From NCBI GenBank assembly GCA_035444405.1, contig DAOMOP010000234.1:1-5815 (forward strand): DNA of 5,815 nucleotides, given 5' to 3'. Of the stretch, positions 1-4,854 are shown one piece after another. The notes below the pieces were generated by a model that saw nothing but the letters and a program-made list of their open reading frames with translations, did not search any database and was not told the origin of the DNA. Numbering within the stretch: the first letter of the stretch is position 1; every line of letters begins with the position of its first letter. The position numbers were made by a program, and so were the translations under genes. Source of the stretch: DAOMOP01 sp035444405 (GTDB lineage: Bacteria > Pseudomonadota > Gammaproteobacteria > Burkholderiales > Rhodocyclaceae).

Positions 1-861
1 TTCCTCGAGTGGCCCGCTATCACAGGCGAACAGCGCGACGATCGGCGCGCCATGCACGTCCTGCGGCAGCCACGGCGCCGGCGGCGCGCGGCGCAGCACG
101 GCGAAACAGGCGAGCTCGGGCGGCGCCTGCTCGCTGAAGCCGCGGTAGAAATCGAGCACCTCCCGGGCTGCCTCGGCACGCCAGGCAATGCCGCCACCGG
201 TCACTTCGGGTCCGACCGGCTGCAGTGCGTACTCGAAGCTCGTCACGACGCCGTAGTTGCCTCCACCCCCGCGCAACGCCCAGAAGAGGTCGGCATTCTC
301 GTCCGCGGCGGCGCGCACGATGCGCCCGTCGGCGGTGACGACGTCCATCGCCACGACGTTGTCGCAAGCCCAGCCGTATCGACGTGTGAGATAACCGAAG
401 CCGCCGCCGAGCGTGAGGCCGGCAATGCCGGTGGTCGACACGAAGCCGAGCACCGCGGCGAGGCCGTGGAGCTGCGTCTCGCGGTCCACGTCGCCGAGCA
501 GGCAGCCGGCCTGGGCGCGCGCCGTGCGCCGCGGCGCATCGACCCACACGCCGCGCATCGACGACAGGTCGAGCATCAGCCCGCCGTCGCACACCGCCAG
601 TCCGGCGATGTTGTGGCCGCCGCCCTTGATCGACAGCGGGAGACCGTGCTCGCGCGCGAAGCGGACGCACTGCACGATGTCGGCGACGCCCAGACAGCGC
701 GCGACGAGTGCCGGGTGGCGATCGATCATCGCGTTCCACAGCGCGCGCGCGTCGTCGTAGCCGGCAGCGCCCGCGCGCAGCAGCGGACCGCGCACCGCAG
801 CGGCCAGCTGCTCGACGAGGCGACCTTCGAGCAACGGGTCTTTCCTGTTCTCCCCTGCCAT
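1..861 (-). CDS. FAD-binding oxidase, berberine-bridge/6-hydroxynicotine-oxidase class (C-terminus cut by window edge)
   Basis: Reading the minus strand from the ATG at 861 gives 287 uninterrupted codons to base 1, so only the N-terminal ~60% is present (whole proteins of this family are usually about 440-480 aa). Seen: an FAD-binding PCMH-type domain with KGGGHNIAG (residues 79-87), TTGIAGLTLGGGFGYLTRRYG (143-163) and the RGGGGNYGVVTSFEY block (197-211). His83 is at the position where this family normally attaches FAD covalently. The second, cysteinyl attachment site of bicovalent members seems absent: the usual Cys position lies in TTGIAG. The beginning of the substrate domain follows, and the C-terminal BBE segment is off the window. 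No signal peptide is visible, so the protein is probably cytoplasmic. A GGAGG sits 8 nt before the ATG, which fixes the start. It lies 66 nt downstream of ilvD on the same strand and is plausibly co-transcribed with it. Substrate unknown: members oxidise alcohols, sugars or amines using O2. Confidence 0.9.
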   Translation of the reverse strand, partial: MAGENRKDPLLEGRLVEQLAAAVRGPLLRAGAAGYDDARALWNAMIDRHPALVARCLGVADIVQCVRFAREHGLPLSIKGGGHNIAGLAVCDGGLMLDLSSMRGVWVDAPRRTARAQAGCLLGDVDRETQLHGLAAVLGFVSTTGIAGLTLGGGFGYLTRRYGWACDNVVAMDVVTADGRIVRAAADENADLFWALRGGGGNYGVVTSFEYALQPVGPEVTGGGIAWRAEAAREVLDFYRGFSEQAPPELACFAVLRRAPPAPWLPQDVHGAPIVALFACDSGPLEE

Positions 862-869
862 GATCGGTA

Positions 870-886
870 CCTCCACCGTCGGTGGC
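870..886 (-). promoter_or_regulatory. RBS of the FAD oxidase with adjoining small palindrome
   Basis: GGAGG (870-874, read on the minus strand) is 8 nt from the ATG and supports the start at 861. Directly next to it lies CCACC-GAC-GGTGG (874-886), a 5-bp stem with a 3-nt loop whose last base is shared with the Shine-Dalgarno sequence. It could modulate ribosome access, but a stem this short may be chance in GC-rich DNA. Confidence 0.5.
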
Positions 887-927
887 TGCAGCACGTGCGA
901 GCGTCGCCTGCGCTCGAGCCCGGTTGG

Positions 928-2610
928 TCAGTCGAAGCGGTCGAGCACCGCACCCTGCGACGCGCTCGCCGCGTTCTTCGCGAACTTGGCCAGCACTCCG
1001 CGCGTATGGCGCGGCGGCGGCGGAGTCCACGCGGCGCGCCGGCGCGCGAGCTCGTCGTCGCCGACGTCGAGCTGCAGCAGCAGCCGGTGCGCGTCGATCG
1101 TGATCGTGTCGCCTTCGCGTACCAGCGCGATCGGCCCGCCCTCGAACGCCTCGGGCGTCACGTGCCCGACCACCATGCCCCAGGTGCCGCCCGAAAAGCG
1201 CCCGTCGGTGACCAGGCCGACCGACTCGCCCAGCCCCTGGCCGATCAGCGCACTGGTCGGCGCAAGCATCTCCGGCATGCCCGGCCCGCCCTTGGGGNNN
1301 NNNNNNNNNNNNNNNNNNNNNNNNNNNNNNNNNNNNNNNNNNCCTTCCCTGATCGCGGCGAGCGCCGACTGTTCGTCGTCGAACACGCGCGCCGGACCGC
1401 TGATGGCCGGGTTCTTCAGGCCGGTGATCTTGGCGACGCAGCCGTCCGGCGCGAGGTTGCCCTTGAGGATCGCGAGGTGGCCCTCGGCGTAGAGCGGCTG
1501 CGAGAGCGGGCGGATCACGTCCTGCTCGGATGAGAGGGCCGGCACGTCGGCGAGTGTCTCGGCGATGGTCTTGCCGGTGATCGTGATGCACTCGCCGTGC
1601 AGCAGGCCGGCGTCGAGCAGCGTCCTCATCACCGCCGGGATGCCGCCGGCGCGGTGCAGGTCGACGGTGAGGTAGCGGCCGCTCGGCTTGAGGTCGCACA
1701 GCACCGGCACCTGCTTGCGCATGCGCTCGAAGTCGTCGATCGTCCATTCGACACCGGCCGCGTGCGCGATCGCGAGAAAGTGCAGCACCGCGTTGGTCGA
1801 GCCGCCGGTGGCCATGATCACCGCGACCGCGTTCTCGATGCTCTTTCGCGTGACGATGTCGCGCGGCTTCAGGTCGCGCGCGATCGCCGCGACCAGCACG
1901 CGCGCCGACTCGCGCGCGCTGTCGACCTTCTCGTCATGCACGTTGGCCATCGTGCTGCTGTACGGCAGGCTCATGCCCAGCGCCTCGAAGGCCGAGCTCA
2001 TCGTGTTCGCGGTGTACATGCCGCCGCACGAGCCGGTGCCCGGGATCGCGCAGCGCTCGATCTCGCGGAACTCCTCCTCGTGCAGGCGGCCGGCGGAAAA
2101 CTGGCCGACCGCCTCGAACACGCTGACGATGTCGAGCGTGCGCCCCTGGTAGTGGCCCGGCAGGATGGTGCCGCCGTACACGTAGATCGCCGGCACGTTC
2201 GCGCGCAGCATGCCCATCATGCCGCCGGGCATGTTCTTGTCGCAGCCGCCGATCACCAGCACGCCGTCCATCCACTGGCCGCCGACGCAGGTCTCGACGC
2301 AGTCGGCGATCACCTCGCGCGAGACCAGCGAATACTTCATGCCCTCGGTGCCCATCGCCATGCCGTCGCTGATGGTCGGCGTGCCGAAAACCTGCGCATT
2401 GGCGCCGGCTTCCGTCAAGGCCTCGACCGCGGCATCAGCGAGCCGCTGCAGGCCCGCGTTGCACGGCGTGATCGTCGAATGGCCGTTGGCCACACCGACC
2501 ATCGGCTTGTCGAAGTCGCCCGGCTGATAGCCCATCGCGTAAAACATGGAGCGGTTCGGCGCGCGGGCGACGCCTTCGGTGATGTTCCTCGAGCGGCGGT
2601 TCAGGCTCAT
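928..2610 (-). CDS. ilvD: Dihydroxy-acid dehydratase IlvD
   Basis: 560 aa. It converts 2,3-dihydroxy-isovalerate and 2,3-dihydroxy-3-methylvalerate to the 2-keto acids in valine, leucine and isoleucine synthesis, in the cytoplasm, using an Fe-S cluster and Mg2+. Seen: STITPCN (cluster Cys50), GTPTISDGMAMGTEGM (76-91, metal-ligand Asp82), GGCDKNMPGG (121-130, Cys123, Asp124, and Lys125, which is carbamylated in the family), GTGSCGGMYTANTM (191-204, Cys195), and TDGRFSGGTWG (468-478, with the Ser473 proposed as general base). The length and sequence match the shorter IlvD type, whose characterised members carry [2Fe-2S], rather than the ~616-aa [4Fe-4S] E. coli type. I chose the ATG at 2610 because GGAGG lies 8 nt upstream and homologues begin at this position. 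An in-frame ATG at 2679 would add 23 poorly conserved residues and overlaps the likely -10 box. Residues 423-438 are masked by Ns; the frame is kept. Confidence 0.97.
   Translation of the reverse strand: MSLNRRSRNITEGVARAPNRSMFYAMGYQPGDFDKPMVGVANGHSTITPCNAGLQRLADAAVEALTEAGANAQVFGTPTISDGMAMGTEGMKYSLVSREVIADCVETCVGGQWMDGVLVIGGCDKNMPGGMMGMLRANVPAIYVYGGTILPGHYQGRTLDIVSVFEAVGQFSAGRLHEEEFREIERCAIPGTGSCGGMYTANTMSSAFEALGMSLPYSSTMANVHDEKVDSARESARVLVAAIARDLKPRDIVTRKSIENAVAVIMATGGSTNAVLHFLAIAHAAGVEWTIDDFERMRKQVPVLCDLKPSGRYLTVDLHRAGGIPAVMRTLLDAGLLHGECITITGKTIAETLADVPALSSEQDVIRPLSQPLYAEGHLAILKGNLAPDGCVAKITGLKNPAISGPARVFDDEQSALAAIREXXXXXXXXXXXXXXXXPKGGPGMPEMLAPTSALIGQGLGESVGLVTDGRFSGGTWGMVVGHVTPEAFEGGPIALVREGDTITIDAHRLLLQLDVGDDELARRRAAWTPPPPRHTRGVLAKFAKNAASASQGAVLDRFD
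1298..1342. other. 45-base run of N inside ilvD
   Basis: Forty-five undetermined bases affect codons 423-438 of ilvD, immediately before PKGGPGMPEM. In IlvD proteins this place holds a conserved segment of about the same length (approximately GxIxxGDVVVIRYEG). The 45-nt size keeps the reading frame and fits the family spacing. I read it as an assembly gap or masking of true coding sequence, not as a lesion in the gene. Confidence 0.9.
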
Positions 2611-2618
2611 GGCGGGAT

Positions 2619-2623
2619 CCTCC
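2619..2623 (-). promoter_or_regulatory. Ribosome-binding site of ilvD (decides the start)
   Basis: GGAGG on the minus strand, 8 nt before the ATG at 2610. It selects the 560-aa start over the upstream in-frame ATG at 2679, which has no comparable site. Confidence 0.85.
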
Positions 2624-2627
2624 GGTT

Positions 2628-2666
2628 GCGCGCGGGGCGCGCGTCGGGCCGAGCGCCCCGGCGCGC
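2628..2666 (-). promoter_or_regulatory. GC-rich hairpin in the ilvD leader
   Basis: The arms 2628-2640 and 2653-2666 pair over 13 bp with a single bulged base and a 12-nt loop. The hairpin takes up most of the predicted ilvD 5' untranslated region and ends 4 nt before the Shine-Dalgarno sequence. There is no U-tract, so it does not resemble a standard intrinsic terminator or attenuator. It might stabilise the mRNA or affect translation. Chance is possible because this stretch is almost pure G+C. Confidence 0.45.
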
Positions 2667-2677
2667 ACTTCAATCCC

Positions 2678-2683
2678 ATTGTA
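2678..2683 (-). promoter_or_regulatory. Candidate sigma-70 -10 box for ilvD
   Basis: TACAAT on the minus strand (5 of 6 bases of TATAAT), preceded by TGGC. It is an AT-rich island in otherwise GC-rich DNA. Transcription would start near 2671, giving a leader of about 60 nt. No good -35 hexamer is seen 16-18 bp upstream, so the promoter may depend on an activator or on the -10 context. Confidence 0.45.
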
Positions 2684-2709
2684 GCCAGCCGCGCACTGGA
2701 CTACCCTCC

Positions 2710-2724
2710 GGTCGCTGCGCGACC
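2710..2724. repeat. Short hairpin flanking the 138-bp palindrome (left)
   Basis: GGTCGC-TGC-GCGACC: a 6-bp stem with a 3-nt loop, 13 nt outside the left end of the large palindrome. A hairpin of similar size sits at a similar distance on the other side (2890-2903), so the repeat unit may extend beyond its perfect 14-bp ends. Confidence 0.45.
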
Positions 2725-2737
2725 ACCGTCCACGGTC

Positions 2738-2875
2738 GGCTTTGCACAGCCGGCCGGCTGCGGCGGCGCAGAGCAGTGCTCTGCGAAACCCCGCCTCCGC
2801 CCCCAGGGGAGGGCGAGGGCGGGGTTGCGTGAAGCACCGCTTCACGCCGCCCGAGCGGGCTGGCTGTGCAAAGCC
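2738..2875. repeat. 138-bp imperfect palindrome with nested hairpins (REP/BIME- or MITE-like intergenic repeat)
   Basis: The left half is the ungapped reverse complement of the right half. The outer 14 bp match perfectly (GGCTTTGCACAGCC at 2738, GGCTGTGCAAAGCC at 2862), and over the outer 58 bp on each side I count 46 matches. Inside each arm is its own hairpin: 2767-2785 (9-bp stem, 1-nt centre) and 2827-2847 (9-bp stem, ACC loop). AACCCCGCC (2787-2795) and GGCGGGGTT (2818-2826) then pair around a C-rich/G-rich centre. The two arm hairpins differ at three stem positions, and in each case both partners changed so pairing is kept. There is no ORF and no T-tract. It lies between the 3' end of the regulator gene and the ilvD promoter. 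A known repeat family is likely, but I cannot name it. Confidence 0.85.
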
Positions 2876-2889
2876 AGCCCTGGAACGAG

Positions 2890-2903
2890 CGCCGCTTGCG
2901 GCG
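2890..2903. repeat. Short hairpin flanking the 138-bp palindrome (right), just after the regulator stop
   Basis: CGCCGC-TT-GCGGCG: a 6-bp stem with a 2-nt loop, 14 nt outside the right end of the large palindrome. It is enclosed by GAGCGC (2887-2892) and GCGCTC (2914-2919), which could form an alternative stem reaching into the regulator's stop codon. It may help end transcription of the regulator, but no U-run follows. Confidence 0.4.
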
Positions 2904-2917
2904 GCCCGGCGCAGCGC

Positions 2918-4444
2918 TCAGCCGATCCCGTAGCGGCGCAGCCGCGCCGCGATCGCCGAGTGCGAGGTGCCGAGCCGCTTCGCGAGGCGACGGCTCGACG
3001 GGTGGTCCTTGTACAGGCGCTCGAGCAGGCGCTTCTCGAAACCGGCGACCGCCTGCTCGAGGGTCGTCGCCTCGCCGTCGCCCGGCTCCGCCGGGCTCGC
3101 CGCGCGTGCGAGCTCGAGGTCGGCGGCGTCGATGACGTTGCGCTCGGTCATGGTCACGGCGCGAAAGATCACGTTCTGCAATTCGCGCACGTTGCCGACC
3201 CACGGGTTGGCGAGCAGCGCGCTGCGTGCGGCGGCCGACAGGCGCATCGGCGCGCGCGCGGTCTGCGCACAGGCGCGCTCGAGAAAGCGCTGCGCCAGCG
3301 GCAGGATGTCGCCGGGCCGCTCGCGCAGCGGCGGCAGATGCAGCTGCAGCACGTTGAGCCGGAACAACAGGTCCTGGCGAAAATGACCGGCGGCGACCAG
3401 CGCGTCCAGATCGCGATGGGTCGCGCTGATGATACGCACGTCGGCGTGCAGCTCGCGATCGCCGCCGACGCGCCGGAAGCTGCCGTCGTTCAGGAAGCGC
3501 AGCAGCTTGGCCTGCAGATAGGGCGAGAGCTCGCCGACCTCGTCGAGGAAGACCGTGCCGCCGGCGGCGAGCTCGAGCAGGCCCGGCTTGCCGCCGCGCA
3601 GCGCGCCGGTGAAGGCGCCCGGCGAGTAGCCGAACAGCTCGCTCTCGGCGAGGTTCTCCGGCAGCGCGGCGCAGTTCAGCGCGAAGAACGGTTCGGCCGC
3701 GCGGCGGCTGCCGGCATGGCAGGCGTGCGCGAGCAGCTCCTTGCCGGTGCCGGTCTCGCCGGTGATCAAGAGCGGCGCGTCGACCAGCGCCATGCGCGCG
3801 GCACGCTGCTTGAGCTGCTCGATCGCCGGGGACGTGCCGACGATGGTCTCGAAGCTGCCGCGTGCGTAGTTGCTGAGCGCGCTCAGGCGCTCTCCCATGC
3901 GACTCGGCGCGTGCAGCGTCAGCAGCGCGCCGGCGACGCGCCCGTCGGCCGCGTGCAGCGGCACGGTCTCGAGCATGTAGGGTTCGCCGTTGAGCTCGAT
4001 CTCGCGCACCGGCAGCTGATAGCCCCCCTCGACCAGCGCGGCGAGGAGCCCGGGATCATTGAACAGCTCGCGCACCGACAGGCCGCGCAGGCGCTCCTCG
4101 GCCACACCGCTCGCACCGACCGCGGCGCCGTTGGCGACGACCACGACCCCGCCGGCGTCGATCGCGAGCACCGGGTCGGGCTGCGTCGCGAGCAGCGCAT
4201 CGAGATACAGGCGCCGCCGCGCACCGGGCAGCAGGTCGACCACCTCGACCGAGCGCACCCCGTCGATCTCGCGCAGCTGACTGCGCAGCTGCGCAAGTCC
4301 GTCCTGGTCGAGCGCCGGGGCGTCGATGTAGATGTGCGGCGGCTCGACCTCGACCGCGGTCACGTTGAGCGAGCGCCGCGCCAGCGCCGCGAGCACTTCC
4401 TGCGCGATGCCGACCCGGTCGGAAAACAGCACGTCGATGCGCAT
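2918..4444 (-). CDS. tyrR: TyrR/PhhR-type transcriptional regulator with intact sigma-54 activation loop
   Basis: 508 aa, close to the 513 aa of E. coli TyrR. Seen: N-terminal ACT domain (1-72, MRIDVLFSDRVGIAQEVL), PAS domain (about 78-150), and the AAA+ sigma-54 interaction domain (about 200-430). The latter has Walker A GETGTGKE (229-236), GAFTGA (276-281), Walker B GGTVFLDEVGEL (295-306), a candidate arginine finger in FRQDLLFRLNV (355-365) and GNVRELQN (417-424). The C-terminal Fis-type helix-turn-helix SSRRLAKRLGTSHSAIAARL is at 483-502. The HTH closely resembles that of E. coli TyrR, which binds TGTAAA-N6-TTTACA. E. coli TyrR lacks GAFTGA and acts with sigma-70. This protein has the loop and so should activate sigma-54 RNA polymerase, as Pseudomonas PhhR does. 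The effector is probably an amino acid. No good Shine-Dalgarno precedes the ATG, but the ACT homology begins exactly there. It is divergent from the symporter, whose promoter it likely controls. Confidence 0.93.
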   Translation of the reverse strand: MRIDVLFSDRVGIAQEVLAALARRSLNVTAVEVEPPHIYIDAPALDQDGLAQLRSQLREIDGVRSVEVVDLLPGARRRLYLDALLATQPDPVLAIDAGGVVVVANGAAVGASGVAEERLRGLSVRELFNDPGLLAALVEGGYQLPVREIELNGEPYMLETVPLHAADGRVAGALLTLHAPSRMGERLSALSNYARGSFETIVGTSPAIEQLKQRAARMALVDAPLLITGETGTGKELLAHACHAGSRRAAEPFFALNCAALPENLAESELFGYSPGAFTGALRGGKPGLLELAAGGTVFLDEVGELSPYLQAKLLRFLNDGSFRRVGGDRELHADVRIISATHRDLDALVAAGHFRQDLLFRLNVLQLHLPPLRERPGDILPLAQRFLERACAQTARAPMRLSAAARSALLANPWVGNVRELQNVIFRAVTMTERNVIDAADLELARAASPAEPGDGEATTLEQAVAGFEKRLLERLYKDHPSSRRLAKRLGTSHSAIAARLRRYGIG

Positions 4445-4453
4445 GATTCAGCG

Positions 4454-4471
4454 TGTATTCCATTCATTACA
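4454..4471. promoter_or_regulatory. TyrR-box-like operator at the regulator's own start
   Basis: TGTATTCCATTCATTACA has the TGTA-N10-TACA geometry of TyrR boxes, and the flanking G/C extends the perfect inverted repeat to 5 bp per arm (GTGTA at 4453, TACAC at 4468). It lies 9 nt upstream of the regulator's ATG (4444), where a bound dimer would block transcription or initiation of its own gene. On the minus strand it also contains TGTAAT, a possible -10. Autorepression is inferred. Confidence 0.65.
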
Positions 4472-4473
4472 CC

Positions 4474-4491
4474 CGTGCGCGCAACGATACA
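4474..4491. promoter_or_regulatory. Possible weak TyrR-type half-box next to the strong one
   Basis: CGTG-N10-TACA, centred exactly 20 bp (about two helical turns) from the stronger box and separated from it by 2 nt. The TACA arm is intact and the other arm matches only GT. E. coli TyrR targets often pair a strong with a weak box, which is the only reason to list it. Confidence 0.25.
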
Positions 4492-4495
4492 CCTT

Positions 4496-4536
4496 GGCCG
4501 ATCGGCCTGCCAGCGCCGCATTCGGGCCGATTCGGC
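4496..4536. repeat. Two related palindromes in the divergent promoter region
   Basis: GGCCGATCGGCC (4496-4507) is a perfect 12-bp palindrome. GCCGATTCGGC (4526-4536) is the same core with one extra T. They are about 30 bp apart and lie between the two TyrR-like boxes. They could bind a second regulator. Their role is unknown, and short GC palindromes can occur by chance. Confidence 0.4.
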
Positions 4537-4554
4537 GTGGCATCGCGGCCCAGC

Positions 4555-4572
4555 CGTATCGATTTCGATACA
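4555..4572. promoter_or_regulatory. TyrR-box-like upstream activating site for the sigma-54 promoter
   Basis: CGTATCGATTTCGATACA fits TGTA-N10-TACA with one mismatch, and its inner part is a longer inverted repeat (GTATCG at 4556, CGATAC at 4566). Its centre is about 112 bp upstream of the predicted sigma-54 transcription start, a normal position for an enhancer-like site of an AAA+ activator. An A+T-rich stretch (about 4609-4645) lies between site and promoter and could bend to bring them together. Confidence 0.6.
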
Positions 4573-4648
4573 CGGAACGCCCCAACACGCCCGCACTACA
4601 CCCGCGCAATACACAAATACGTCGTTGTTTTTGCTGAATATTTCACGC

Positions 4649-4665
4649 TTGGCACGGTGATTGCT
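4649..4665 (+). promoter_or_regulatory. Sigma-54 (-24/-12) promoter for the small ORF and symporter
   Basis: TTGGCACGGTGATTGCT matches the sigma-54 consensus TGGCACG-N4-TTGCW fully, with GG (4651-4652) and GC (4663-4664) separated by 10 bp. Transcription should start near 4676, 42 nt before the small ORF. A 5-bp inverted repeat, ATTGC-TAGC-GCAAT (4660-4673), overlaps the -12 element. The divergent regulator has the GAFTGA loop needed to activate such a promoter, which supports the call. Confidence 0.9.
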
Positions 4666-4705
4666 AGCGCAATCGCATCGCAACGGCGCACCGCGACCCA
4701 GCGAC

Positions 4706-4711
4706 AAGGAG
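4706..4711 (+). promoter_or_regulatory. Strong ribosome-binding site of the 38-codon ORF
   Basis: AAGGAG, 6 nt before the ATG at 4718. It is about as good as the symporter's own site (GAGGAG at 4842-4847, 7 nt before its ATG) and is the main reason to believe the small ORF is translated. Confidence 0.7.
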
Positions 4712-4717
4712 CATCAC

Positions 4718-4834
4718 ATGCACGTTCTCATCCCCGGCGGCGGCGTGATCAGGTTCACCGTGCGCCGTACGGCCAATGGGGTGAAAATGGCGGCCGTCGG
4801 TCGCATCGAGATTCACATCACAAGAAGCGCATAG
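4718..4834 (+). CDS. Candidate small protein or leader peptide, 38 aa
   Basis: ATG to TAG encodes MHVLIPGGGVIRFTVRRT followed by 20 more residues ending in IHITRSA. I do not recognise a family. Seen: a near-perfect Shine-Dalgarno, a position as the first ORF after the sigma-54 promoter, and only 20 nt between its stop and the symporter ATG. It is basic (five Arg and one Lys against one Glu) with alternating hydrophobic residues (VIRFTV, RIEIHI) that suggest short beta strands. There is no transmembrane helix. It has no run of Phe, Tyr, Trp or Ala codons and no terminator follows, so classical attenuation is unlikely. It could be a micro-protein acting with the transporter, or a translated leader coupling ribosome flow to the symporter. 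A chance ORF behind a real leader is the alternative. Confidence 0.5.
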   Translation: MHVLIPGGGVIRFTVRRTANGVKMAAVGRIEIHITRSA

Positions 4835-4854
4835 CACAAGCGAGGAGACGACAA

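Noticed and set aside
20..1747. 575-codon minus-strand frame and the 493-codon plus-strand frame 52-1533
   Set aside because: They overlap ilvD and the FAD oxidase in other frames, cross the N gap and have Arg-rich nonsense composition.
2611..2679. 23-residue N-terminal extension of IlvD from the ATG at 2679
   Set aside because: That ATG overlaps the likely -10 box, has no ribosome site, and the extra residues are not IlvD-like.
1597..2832. 411-codon plus-strand frame opposite ilvD
   Set aside because: Antisense to strongly conserved IlvD motifs; no ribosome site and no recognisable domain.
2738..2875. Rho-independent terminator for the regulator gene
   Set aside because: The stems are strong, but no run of U follows in either direction. 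The symmetric two-arm design fits a repeat element better, though it may still slow polymerase.
4609..4650. IHF binding site between the TyrR-like box and the sigma-54 promoter
   Set aside because: The stretch is A+T-rich and well placed, but I find no good match to the IHF consensus on either strand. Kept only as possible bendable DNA.
2546..4660. 704-codon open frame on the plus strand
   Set aside because: It runs antisense to the whole TyrR-type gene and through the palindromic repeat. The residues are low-complexity Arg/Ala/Gln-rich, and the opposite strand has clear conserved domains. It is a by-product of high GC.
4676..4717. Riboswitch or attenuator ahead of the small ORF
   Set aside because: The leader is only about 42 nt with no substantial stem or U-tract.
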